Shown: positions 42,482 through 50,426 of the stretch, piece after piece
Numbering within the stretch: position 1 is the first letter of the stretch
Layout: every line of letters begins with the position of its first letter
Source of the DNA: Actinacidiphila acididurans
GTDB taxonomy: Bacteria > Actinomycetota > Actinomycetes > Streptomycetales > Streptomycetaceae
Length of the DNA stretch: 61,623 nucleotides
Direction of reading: 5' to 3'
Assembly (NCBI RefSeq): GCF_016918855.1
Contig: NZ_JADKYB010000035.1
Location: 1-61,623, forward strand
The notes under the pieces: model-generated
The model's database searches: none
What the model saw: the letters and a program-made list of their open reading frames with translations, nothing else
What the model was told of the DNA's origin: nothing
Position numbers and translations under genes: made by a program

Positions 42482-45400
42482 TCACTTGACGGTGATCCGG
42501 GTGGTGCCCGTGACGCCGCCGGCGGTCACCGAGACGGTGACCGTACCGGAGCTGTGGGCGGTCAGGACGCCGGTGGAGCGGTCCACCGATGCGACCTTGG
42601 GGTTGCTCGAGGTCCAGACATGGGACGCGGGGTCCTGGATCGGGATCGTGAGCGGTGCGATGTTGTCGCCGGCGATCTGGTCGCCGGTCGCGGTCATGGT
42701 CACCTTGTCACCGGCGGAGAGCGGTGCCGCGGGGGCCTGGACCGTGATCGAGGCGAGAGCGGCCTCGACGGAGAACTGCAGGTTGCCGTCGTCGCCGATG
42801 CGGAGCAGCCCGTAGTGGTAGAAGCCGCCCTGGTCGGCCGGGGCGTACGCCGGCATGCCGAGGTCGGCGAAGGTCAGCTGCGGGATGCCGCCCTGGGCAG
42901 TGGTCACGCTCCGGCCCTCGGGGTCGAGGATCTGCTCGGAGAAGCCGCGGGCGTGGCCGTAGACCATGACCACGTGCTGCTTCGGGTGCGTCTGCTGGAA
43001 GCGCTGGATCAGGCGCATGTACATCTGCGCCTCCCAGCGGTCCGTGAACTGGCTGTTCGCGGCCGGGTGCGGGTCGTACGCCGGCATGTGGGTGGTGACC
43101 AGGACGTCCTTGGCGGTGGTGTGCGTCAGCTGCTGGACGAGCCACGGATACTGCTCGCCCGTCGGGTCCTGGTACGGGTCGGAGGACTGCAGGCTGCCGT
43201 GCGAGTTGTCGGTGACGATGACGTTCGCGGCGCCCTCGGCGTAGGAGTAGTGGGTGGCACCGAAGGTGTCGGAGTAGTTGCCGTTCTCCGGGTCCGAACC
43301 CTGGGTGATCTCGTGGTTGCCGACGATGTCGCGCTCGGGGATGCCGAGTTCGTCCATCTTGGACCGGGCGTACTGCAGGTCCGCCGGCGCTCCGTCGTCG
43401 GACATGTCACCGAGGAACTGGGCGGCGTCCGGCTTGGCCTGCGGGGTGAGGGTGGGCAGCCGCTTGGCGATGGAGTCCATCACGTTGCTGCTGACCGAGC
43501 CCGGGTCGCCGGCGAGCATGTGCGCGTCGTCACCGGTAAGGAGGGTGCTGCCGTGCTGGGCGAAGTCGGCCGAGTCCTCCTCGTACGACAGCCAGCCCGG
43601 GTTCTGCGGGATGGCCTGGTACGTGGGCGTGGTGACCGGTCGCGGCGAGTAGAGCGCCTGCAGGCCCGCGAAGTTGAGCGTGCCGGTGTAGGAGCTGCTG
43701 GAGTTGATGCCGAGGAAGTCGATCCAGTTGACGGTCAGCGGGAACTTCATGCCCGCCGGCAGCTGGGTGACCGCCAGGCGCCAGCCGTTGGAGGTGACGC
43801 CGGTCAGGTAGATCGGCGTGTTGACCGTGCCGTCGATGTTGATGTACGACTCGGCGAGCTCCAGGCTGCCGGGGCCGCCGTCCTTGACCCACAGGCCGAT
43901 ACCGGTCGGCACCTGGCCGTTGTCGGTGTCGGTCCTGATGGTGGTCCTGGGCGCGATGACCAGCTGCTTGACCCCGGAACCGGCCGGCATCGTGTAGGTG
44001 AGCTTCAGCGAGCCGGAGTCGGTCGAGCCCGGCGGGACGACGCCCGGGTCGTCGGACACCGTGGCCGCGTAGCCCGTGGTGTTGTTGGACAGGTGCCAGG
44101 CGTTGGCGTCGTCCATCGGGTCGATGGTCTTGGAGACCCTTCCGACGGCGATCGACGTGGTCGCCGTGGCGCCCCCGACCTTCGCGGTGACGTCGGCCAG
44201 ACCGCCCTTGTCGGTGCTCGCGGCGAACAGGCCGTGCGCGTCGACGGTGCCCAGGCCGTCCGGGACCGTCCACGTGGCCGCCTCGGCGGGGATCTCCACC
44301 GGGCCGCCGCCCTTGACCGTGCCGGTCAGGGTGAGCTGCTGGGTGGCGCCGTTGTCGAGGTCGGCCTGGTCCGGGGAGACGCTCAGGCTCGCCAGCTTGC
44401 TGACGACGTCGAGCTTCTCCGAGGTGGTGACCCGGCCGTCGGTGGCGATGATCCGGCCGACACCGGTCCGCTTCGGCGTGAGCCGGCCGTTCGCGTACGT
44501 GGCGAGGTTCGAGGGCTCGATGCGTACCTTGACCTGGCCCGCCGCCGGGTTGGCGAATGTGTCGGTGGCGTAGACCGGCAGCGGGATGGAGCCGCCGGAG
44601 ACGGTCGTGACCGTCTTGCCGCCGTTCACCACGACCTTGGTGGCGGGTCCGGCCTGCTTGGCGGCGCTGTAGAAGAAGATGCCGTTGGCGACCTTGCGCT
44701 CGGTGTTGCCGGGCAGGTCGGAGGGCGTGTTGACGACCTTGGCCTGAGCGGCGCCGGGCGCGCGGGTGGCCATGGTGGTGGAGCCGCCGCCGTCGAACAG
44801 CTCGGCGGTGTAGGCGCCGTGGGCGAGCAGGTAGCCGGCGACCTGGTCGGGCGTCACGCCGAAGGCCACGGTGGCGCCCTGCTCGCCGTCGATGGTGACG
44901 ACGATGGCGTGCTTGCCGTCCTTGGTGATGCCGACGGCGGTCTCCGGGTGGGCGCCGGTCGGCGGGGTGCCGGTCGGGTCCTTGTACGCCTTGCCGTCCT
45001 TCACCAGGATGTCGACACCGCTGATCATCTGGGTCAGGTCGTTGTCGGGCGACAGCTTGGAGGCGATGCCCACCGTGTCGCCGGTGTGGACGTCGGCGGT
45101 CAGCCACTGGCCGCCGGCGCCGGCGCCGAGCAGGCCGAGCCGGCCCGCGGGCAGCTTCGGCACGGTCGTGACGTTCGCCTGCACGCTGTCGACGACGAAG
45201 CCGCCGTCGGCGGTGTGGCCGAGTACCAGGGTGGACGCCGCGGCCGAGGTCGAGCCGAGGTCGGGGGTGATCTCGGTGATGCCGCCGGAAGCCACGTCGC
45301 CCACGGTGTTCAGCGACGTGAGCGGGTGGGTGGCGGTGCCGTCGGTGATCGTGCCGGAGAAGGTCTCCGGGCCCATCACCATGGTGCCGTCGGGCTTGAC

Positions 45401-45952
45401 CCCCAGCTGGGAGGCGTAGCCCGGCTGGGGGCTCTTGAGCAGCTTGCCGTCGGCCATGATGCCGCCGTCGGGCACGCCGCTGCCGTTGATGGCGAAGTAG
45501 CCGCCGTTGACACCGGCCACCGCGTTCGTGCGCTGGGCCATCGACGACGTGGTCTCGTCTGCCGGGTTGGTGAGGGTGTCACCGGCCTCGACCATGCCGA
45601 CCCGCAGGTTCGGGTTGCCCAGGTCGGCGTTGAGCACCTGGATGTGCTGGCGGCCGCCGACGGTGTCGAGGGTCTCGCTGTAGTGCTGCAGACCGCTGGT
45701 GACGATCTCCTTCGTGGTGGTGGTCCGGTCCACCACCAGCGGCCAGTCGGCGGGCGTCTGCGGCAGCCAGTCGGCGTTGCCGGTCTGGCTGGTGGCCCCG
45801 GCGGCCGAGGCATCTCCCGGGGACGACTGGCCTGCGGCGGCTGCCCAGGCGCCGCCGCCGCCGATGGTGCCGATGACCGCCAGCGCCAGTGCGGTGGCCA
45901 CGGTGGTCCGGCGTGCGCCGGCCCCCGCGACTCTCATTCCGCGTGTTGTCAT
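42482..45952 (-). CDS. Secreted phosphodiester glycosidase/metallophosphoesterase
   Basis: 1156 aa. The signal peptide is about 1-40. Residues about 75-435 are a phosphodiester-glycosidase (NAGPA-like) domain with VNGGYFAINGSGVPDGGI and ELFDGGGSTTMATR. Bacterial-Ig-like segments (about 440-640) follow, then a jelly-roll, carbohydrate-binding-like part (about 640-800). Next is a calcineurin-type phosphoesterase (about 810-1075: TGDDAHML, FLGDMSDD, VGNHEI, TTHMPAYD, YGHARGF). A BIG2-like domain ends it (about 1080-1156). The last His of the GHxH motif is Arg. It probably attacks phosphodiester-linked sugars such as wall teichoic acids outside the cell. The ATG is preceded by AAGGA. Confidence 0.88.
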   Translation of the reverse strand: MTTRGMRVAGAGARRTTVATALALAVIGTIGGGGAWAAAAGQSSPGDASAAGATSQTGNADWLPQTPADWPLVVDRTTTTKEIVTSGLQHYSETLDTVGGRQHIQVLNADLGNPNLRVGMVEAGDTLTNPADETTSSMAQRTNAVAGVNGGYFAINGSGVPDGGIMADGKLLKSPQPGYASQLGVKPDGTMVMGPETFSGTITDGTATHPLTSLNTVGDVASGGITEITPDLGSTSAAASTLVLGHTADGGFVVDSVQANVTTVPKLPAGRLGLLGAGAGGQWLTADVHTGDTVGIASKLSPDNDLTQMISGVDILVKDGKAYKDPTGTPPTGAHPETAVGITKDGKHAIVVTIDGEQGATVAFGVTPDQVAGYLLAHGAYTAELFDGGGSTTMATRAPGAAQAKVVNTPSDLPGNTERKVANGIFFYSAAKQAGPATKVVVNGGKTVTTVSGGSIPLPVYATDTFANPAAGQVKVRIEPSNLATYANGRLTPKRTGVGRIIATDGRVTTSEKLDVVSKLASLSVSPDQADLDNGATQQLTLTGTVKGGGPVEIPAEAATWTVPDGLGTVDAHGLFAASTDKGGLADVTAKVGGATATTSIAVGRVSKTIDPMDDANAWHLSNNTTGYAATVSDDPGVVPPGSTDSGSLKLTYTMPAGSGVKQLVIAPRTTIRTDTDNGQVPTGIGLWVKDGGPGSLELAESYINIDGTVNTPIYLTGVTSNGWRLAVTQLPAGMKFPLTVNWIDFLGINSSSSYTGTLNFAGLQALYSPRPVTTPTYQAIPQNPGWLSYEEDSADFAQHGSTLLTGDDAHMLAGDPGSVSSNVMDSIAKRLPTLTPQAKPDAAQFLGDMSDDGAPADLQYARSKMDELGIPERDIVGNHEITQGSDPENGNYSDTFGATHYSYAEGAANVIVTDNSHGSLQSSDPYQDPTGEQYPWLVQQLTHTTAKDVLVTTHMPAYDPHPAANSQFTDRWEAQMYMRLIQRFQQTHPKQHVVMVYGHARGFSEQILDPEGRSVTTAQGGIPQLTFADLGMPAYAPADQGGFYHYGLLRIGDDGNLQFSVEAALASITVQAPAAPLSAGDKVTMTATGDQIAGDNIAPLTIPIQDPASHVWTSSNPKVASVDRSTGVLTAHSSGTVTVSVTAGGVTGTTRITVK

Positions 45953-46010
45953 TGGTGCAGTTCCTTACATTTGCGCACTGAATGGTGCATGTGCGCCGCC
46001 CATTCGACAC

Positions 46011-46024
46011 CTGTCAAGTGACAG
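46011..46024 (-). promoter_or_regulatory. Palindromic operator over a -35 element
   Basis: CTGTCAAGTGACAG (46011-46024) is a 6-2-6 inverted repeat. On the reverse strand it contains TTGACA (46012-46017), a perfect -35, about 60 bases before the large secreted protein gene. The -10 is poor (GCACAT or CACATG). A repressor bound here would block the promoter. Nothing else is evident in 46025-46223. Confidence 0.55.
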
Positions 46025-46223
46025 ATAAATGGCCACTACAACAATCCTTGGGGTGTCTGCCCTTTGAATTCGGCATGTCGCGCCGGCCGCCGCCCGCCGA
46101 ACCGCAGATGTGACGCCGCGCCAGACCGGTTCCGGGCGGGCCGTCAGGCAGGGCGTTCCGCGTCTGCGTCAACCGCTGTGCTTGGAGGTACCGCCGACGG
46201 CGTGCGGTTCGCCGGGAGCACTC

Positions 46224-46349
46224 AGGGGCGCGGGGAACTGCGCGAGAACCACCAACCGGCTGGGTGTACCCCCAGGCCGAAGGCTCTGGGGGAGGGTTGC
46301 TCGCGCCCACGCAGCGCCGGCCGCATATTGACTACAGCCCCGCGCCCCT
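46224..46349. repeat. Dispersed intergenic repeat, copy F
   Basis: The left 21-base end is intact (46224-46244). The GTACCCCCAGGCCGAAGG...CTGGGGGAGG hairpin insertion follows. The right end is the alternative form CTACAGCCCCGCGCCCCT preceded by GCGCCGGCCGCATATTGA, the complement of the left arm of copies B and H. The central core is missing. An inverted GGTTCGCCGG module follows at 46361. Confidence 0.88.
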
Positions 46350-46381
46350 TGGGTACCCCGGCGAACCGCCCCCCGAAGGGG

Positions 46382-47791
46382 TCAGGCGGTCACGCCGACC
46401 GAGGCGAGGGCGCGCCGCTGAGCGGGGCTCGGCTTGGCCGGGAAGTACAGGTAGCACACCCCACCCGTACCGCTGCTGACCTTGCCGGAGGCGTTGATCC
46501 GCTTCGTGCGCAGCCAGATCGTCTCGAACTGGGCCCGGGAATAGACGTGGTGGACCGCGTCGTCGGTCGGGCTCGCGGGGTCGTTGGCCACCACATCACC
46601 CGCCGCGGTGAAGCCGATCAGGCACATCAGGTGCCCGGAGGTGCTGTAGCCGGCGCCGTCGAGTTCCGAGGCGAGGAAGGACTGGGACGTTATCACCGGG
46701 ATGCCGGCCTTGATCAGCCGCTCGACGTCGTTGAGCGAGTGCAGCCGGGTGATCACGCCCTGCAGGTCCGGGTAGGTCGCCGCGTAGGCGGCGTTGAAGG
46801 GCCAGTTGCCGCAGCCCTCGTACTGGTAGTCGTACGTGTACCGGGCGCCCTGGTCGACCTGCGGGTCGGCGTAGGACGGGTCCACCCAGGCCATGTCGGC
46901 GGCGGACGGGCCGCGGCCCCAGTACTCGATGACCATGGTGGAGGAGGTGGGGCTGCACCACGCCTCGCCGCCGTTGTCGTACTGCGGGTACTGGCCCTTG
47001 TGGATGTCCTGCGAGTAGCGCGGCACCGGCAGTTCGACCGCCGCGGCCAGGCTCGGCGCCGAGGTGGGCACAGTGAACCGGTCCGGGATGTGCGAGGCCA
47101 TCGCGCCCAGCCGCCACACGGTGGGCGTGAGCGTGCTGCCCGGCTGCCGGAAGAGGGTCAGCCGCAGCCGGTACGAGGCCAGCAGCCGGCCGGCGGTGGC
47201 GTCGTCGATGGCGAAGGTGTCGGTCCAGATGCTGCTGACGCCGTCGCTCTGGCCGTCCACCGAGGTGCGCCGGATGTCCTGCGTACCGTCGCCGGCGGTC
47301 CAGCGGCCCATCACGTACGCCGGGGTGGCGGTGCCGTCGGTGTAGGTGCCGAGCAGTTCCACCTGGAGCCAGGTGCCGGCCGGGGCGTGCGCGTTCCAGG
47401 ACGACACCAGTTCGGTGGCCGGCTGCGGCAGGGTGTGCTCCGGCGACGTCCAGGAGGCCGACTCCCAGGTGGCGGTGATGCCGGTGTGCGGGTCGGTGTA
47501 GTCCAGCGTGCCGGTGGCGCGGGCGATCCGCAGCCCGGGGCGCTGCCCGGGCACCGGGACCGTGCCGCGGTGCTCGCCGAACAGCCAGTCGGGGTACGAC
47601 GTCCAGGCGTGGTAGTCCACCGGCGCATCGTCCGCGGCGGCGGCGGAACCGGCGGCGCCCGGCGCGGCGTTCGGGGCCGCGGCCCGGTCCGCGGCGGACG
47701 CGGGGGCGGAAGCGGTCGTCGCGGTCGCGGTGGCTGCCGCCGCGGCGAGCGCGGCGGCGAGCACGGCACGCCGGGGCGCGTTGTTGGTCAT
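46382..47791 (-). CDS. Secreted C39-family cysteine peptidase
   Basis: 469 aa. The N-terminus (NNAPRRAVLAAALAAA) has a twin-Arg and a long Ala-rich helix ending ASAADR, suggesting Tat or Sec export. A beta-rich N-terminal region (about 50-235) may bind substrate. The Peptidase_C39_2 domain (about 250-455) has Cys in GEAWCSPTSSTMVIEYWG near residue 280, His in TSGHLMCLIGF and Asp in VVANDPASPTDD. It is likely an extracellular protease or amidase. The ATG at 47791 follows GAGGGTGAC. There is no ABC transporter nearby, so it is not a bacteriocin exporter peptidase. Confidence 0.9.
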   Translation of the reverse strand: MTNNAPRRAVLAAALAAAAATATATTASAPASAADRAAAPNAAPGAAGSAAAADDAPVDYHAWTSYPDWLFGEHRGTVPVPGQRPGLRIARATGTLDYTDPHTGITATWESASWTSPEHTLPQPATELVSSWNAHAPAGTWLQVELLGTYTDGTATPAYVMGRWTAGDGTQDIRRTSVDGQSDGVSSIWTDTFAIDDATAGRLLASYRLRLTLFRQPGSTLTPTVWRLGAMASHIPDRFTVPTSAPSLAAAVELPVPRYSQDIHKGQYPQYDNGGEAWCSPTSSTMVIEYWGRGPSAADMAWVDPSYADPQVDQGARYTYDYQYEGCGNWPFNAAYAATYPDLQGVITRLHSLNDVERLIKAGIPVITSQSFLASELDGAGYSTSGHLMCLIGFTAAGDVVANDPASPTDDAVHHVYSRAQFETIWLRTKRINASGKVSSGTGGVCYLYFPAKPSPAQRRALASVGVTA

Positions 47792-47948
47792 GGCTGTCAC
47801 CCTCGTTTTCCCTCGATGTGAACACGGGACGTGGCCACGGGGCGCGGACAGGTCGAGCCCCGCCCGCGCCCTCGTGAGGCCGGGCGGGTGCGCACCACGA
47901 TCGCAGTTCACCGGGCGTTTCCACCAGGGTTTCCGGGCTCGTGCCGCG

Positions 47949-47980
47949 GACCAATATTGGTCTGGTCCACTGGCGGTCAA
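47949..47980 (-). promoter_or_regulatory. Candidate C39 promoter with perfect 14-bp palindrome
   Basis: GACCAATATTGGTC (47949-47962) is a perfect palindrome and a rare AT-rich word here. On the reverse strand TTGACC (47975-47980) is a -35 candidate. With a 16-base spacer AATATT in the palindrome forms the -10, so a bound regulator would cover it. The -35 overlaps the end of the M24 gene. Confidence 0.55.
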
Positions 47981-49113
47981 CCCGGGAGAACCACCAGGTC
48001 ACGCCCTGTCAGGTTGAGCCGCTCGCCGCCGTCTTCGGTGCAGACCGCGATGTCCTCGATGCGGGCGCCGAAGCTGCCGGGCAGATAGATCCCCGGCTCC
48101 ACCGAGAACGCCATGCCCGGTTCCAGGGCCCGCTTGCTCCCGGCCACGATGTACGGCTCCTCGTGCGACTCCAGGCCGATGCCGTGGCCGGTGCGGTGGA
48201 TGAAGTGCTCGCCGTAGCCGGCGGCCGCGATGACGTCCCGGCCGACCGCGTCCAGTTCCTCGGCGGTGATCCCGGGCCGGATCGCGTCCGTCTGCGCGGT
48301 CTGGGCGTGCAGCAGCACCTCGTACAGCTCGCGGAAGGCGGCCGGCGGCTCGCCCACCGCGTACACGCGGGTGGAGTCCGAGCAGTAGCCCTCCGCGGTG
48401 GTGCCGCCGATGTCGACCACCACCGGGTCGCCGGTCCGGATCACCCGGTCGGACACCTCGTGGTGCGGGCTCGCGCCGTTCGGGCCGGAGCCGACGATGA
48501 CGAAGTCGACCTGCGCGTGGCCGGCCTCGACGATGGCGTCGGCGATGTCCCTGGCGACCTCGCGCTCGGTGCGGCCGGGCCGCAGCCACTCCCCCATCCT
48601 GCGGTGCACCCGGTCGATGGCCTCGCCCGCCCGGCGCAGCGCGGCCACCTCCGCCGCGCTCTTGCGCATCCGCAGCACGGACAGCACGTCACCGGCCAGC
48701 CCGGCCTGGGCGCCGGGCAGCGCGTCCTGGAAGGCCAGCAGCTTCTCGGCCCACATGTGGTTGTCCACCGCGAAGCGCCGGGTGCCGGGCGGCAGCCGGC
48801 GCGCGATCAGCTCGTACGCGTCGTCGGTCTCGGCGAAGGCGGTGATCTCGATGCCGAGGGCGCCGGCCGGGGAGGCCTCGGCGGCCGGTTTCTCCAGGGC
48901 CGGGACCACGAGGAACGGTTCGCCCCTTGCCGGCACGACCAGGCAGGTCAGCCGCTCCAGGGGCATGGCCTGGTAGCCCGTCAGGTAGCGCAGGTCCGCG
49001 CCCGGGGTCACCAGCAGGGCGTCGAGGCCGGCCGCCTCGACGGCGTTCCGGGCCGTTTCCACACGCTCGGGCGGGAACAGGTCGCCTGCGGCGGGCTCTT
49101 TGATGTGGGTCAC
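47977..49113 (-). CDS. Xaa-Pro aminopeptidase-type M24 peptidase
   Basis: 378 aa. A creatinase-like N-terminal domain (about 1-135, LLVTPGADLRYLTGYQAM) precedes the pita-bread metallopeptidase domain. The dinuclear-metal ligands are all present: Asp in VVVDIGGTTAEG, Asp in CSDSTRVYA, His in HRTGHGIGLESHEEP, Glu in FSVEPGIYLPG, Glu in RIEDIAVCTEDG. It removes N-terminal residues before proline. There is no signal peptide. GTG 49113 starts VTHIKEPAA; the ribosome site is weak (AGCGAG). Confidence 0.93.
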   Translation of the reverse strand: MTHIKEPAAGDLFPPERVETARNAVEAAGLDALLVTPGADLRYLTGYQAMPLERLTCLVVPARGEPFLVVPALEKPAAEASPAGALGIEITAFAETDDAYELIARRLPPGTRRFAVDNHMWAEKLLAFQDALPGAQAGLAGDVLSVLRMRKSAAEVAALRRAGEAIDRVHRRMGEWLRPGRTEREVARDIADAIVEAGHAQVDFVIVGSGPNGASPHHEVSDRVIRTGDPVVVDIGGTTAEGYCSDSTRVYAVGEPPAAFRELYEVLLHAQTAQTDAIRPGITAEELDAVGRDVIAAAGYGEHFIHRTGHGIGLESHEEPYIVAGSKRALEPGMAFSVEPGIYLPGSFGARIEDIAVCTEDGGERLNLTGRDLVVLPG

Positions 49114-49202
49114 CTCGCTTACGGTAATGGGCCGGCCGTGGTGTCGCACCTGACGTTGCCTGGGGGTCTGCCCGGGTACGGGTTGGTGCCGACTCGAAGG
49201 AG

Positions 49203-49331
49203 TGGTTGCTGTCGGCTCCGGATCAACGGTCGTGGGTGGTCCTCGCGCAGTTCCCCGCGCCCCTTGGTATTCCCGGGTCGCCCCGCTCCCCGAGGGCACC
49301 GCCCCTACGGGGGCGCTCCGGGCGAGCCCCC
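49203..49331. repeat. Dispersed intergenic repeat, copy G (partial)
   Basis: A decayed core (GTTGCTGTCGGCTCCGGATCAACGG) leads to an intact 21-base right end at 49244-49264. An inverted outer module, CGCCCCTACGGGGGCGCTCCGGGCGAGCC, ends near 49327. The left end is missing. It lies between the divergent M24 and uridine-kinase-like genes. Confidence 0.8.
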
Positions 49332-49355
49332 ATTCGTCGCCGTACGCTCGCCGGC

Positions 49356-49970
49356 ATGGACGAGATCACGCTGAGCCGGCTCGCGGAGCTGCTGCCGGGG
49401 CTGGAGCCGACGTGCGGGGGCGTGCGGCTGGTGGCGGTGGACGGGCACGCGGGGGCGGGCAAGACAACGCTGGCCGCGAGTCTGGCCACGGAGCTGGGGG
49501 GCGCGCCGGTGGTGCACATGGACGACCTGGCCACGCACCGGGAGCCGTTCGGCTGGACCACCCGGCTGGCGGAGCAGGTGCTCGCGCCGCTGGCGCGCGG
49601 CGAGCCGGCGGTGCATGCGACGTACGACTGGACCGAGCGCCGTTTCCGCGGCACCCGGGAGATCCGGCCGGCTCCGGTGGTCCTGCTGGAGGGGGTGGGC
49701 ACCGGCCGGGCGGCGGTGCGCCCGCACCTGTCGCTGCTGCTGTGGCTGGAGGTCGAGCCGGCCATCGCGCACCGCCGGGGGCTGGCCCGGGACGGGGAGG
49801 AGCTGGCGCACTTCTGGACCGGCTGGACCCGCGCCGAGGACGCGCACTTCGCCGCGGATCCCAGCCGGCCGTACGCGGATCTGCTGGTGCACCAGACGCC
49901 GCTCGGCTACCGGGCCGGCCCCGGGCCCGCGGCCCGCACCGCGAAGGCCCGGTTCGAGCACCCTCAGTGA
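49356..49970 (+). CDS. Uridine-kinase-like P-loop protein (intact)
   Basis: 204 aa. Walker A VDGHAGAGKTTLAASLA (near residue 28) is complete. VVHMDDLATHREPFGWT, TYDWTERRF, PAPVVLLEGVGTGRAAVRPHL and a lid with HRRGLARDGEELAHFWTGW follow the uridine-kinase/nucleoside-kinase fold. It likely phosphorylates a nucleoside or related small molecule; the substrate is unproven. The ATG at 49356 starts MDEITLSRLAELL. It resembles the protein at 18989, whose P-loop is broken. The next forward gene is 457 bases on, after a strong hairpin. Confidence 0.85.
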   Translation: MDEITLSRLAELLPGLEPTCGGVRLVAVDGHAGAGKTTLAASLATELGGAPVVHMDDLATHREPFGWTTRLAEQVLAPLARGEPAVHATYDWTERRFRGTREIRPAPVVLLEGVGTGRAAVRPHLSLLLWLEVEPAIAHRRGLARDGEELAHFWTGWTRAEDAHFAADPSRPYADLLVHQTPLGYRAGPGPAARTAKARFEHPQ

Positions 49971-50094
49971 CGGCCCGGCGGCGGGGCGCGGTCGGGGCGC
50001 CCGGGCCGATCCGTGTGCGCCAACACCGCTTGACCGGCCGGGTATCCAGCAATTACGTTTTCAACCAAGCGGTCGCTCTGGCCGCCGCACAGAC

Positions 50095-50134
50095 ACGGAG
50101 CCCCCGGTTGTTCCCCCGTGACCGGGGGCTCCGT
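50095..50134 (+). terminator. Strong hairpin after uridine-kinase-like gene
   Basis: ACGGAGCCCCCGGT (50095-50108) pairs perfectly with ACCGGGGGCTCCGT (50121-50134) around a 12-base loop. No gene is seen in 49971-50426 apart from this. Confidence 0.85.
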
Positions 50135-50426
50135 CCTGTCCGGGTGACCGGAATGCCCCGATCAGGACCACTCCGGCGATCACCCACCGTCACAGGCTCG
50201 CGCCCGTACGTTCCCGCGCTCCCGGCGTACGCCGCCCGCGCGTACCGAGGCGCTGCGGCATCGCGCATCTCACGGCACCCTACGGTGATCCCAACATCAC
50301 GGGTACGATGCGAAAGGGCGGCGCGGTGCGGGCCTGGGGAAACCTCCGGCCGTCCCAACTCCTGCCCGGCACAACCGGGTTGGAGCGAGTGAGCAGGTGC
50401 GGCGGGGACGGATGGGTGGGGACTTG

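Noticed and set aside
40862..46021. A 1719-codon open frame on the forward strand
   Set aside because: It is antisense to the 1156-aa secreted protein and the chitinase upstream region. Its sequence is Gly/Arg/Val/Asp-rich shadow of G/C third positions with no family motif.
46025..46110. PhoP box ahead of the phosphodiester glycosidase gene
   Set aside because: No GTTCACC-type direct repeats are seen in the region.
46382..47791. C39 peptidase as part of a bacteriocin exporter
   Set aside because: The protein is a soluble exported enzyme with no ABC transporter domain, and no small precursor gene or exporter lies nearby.
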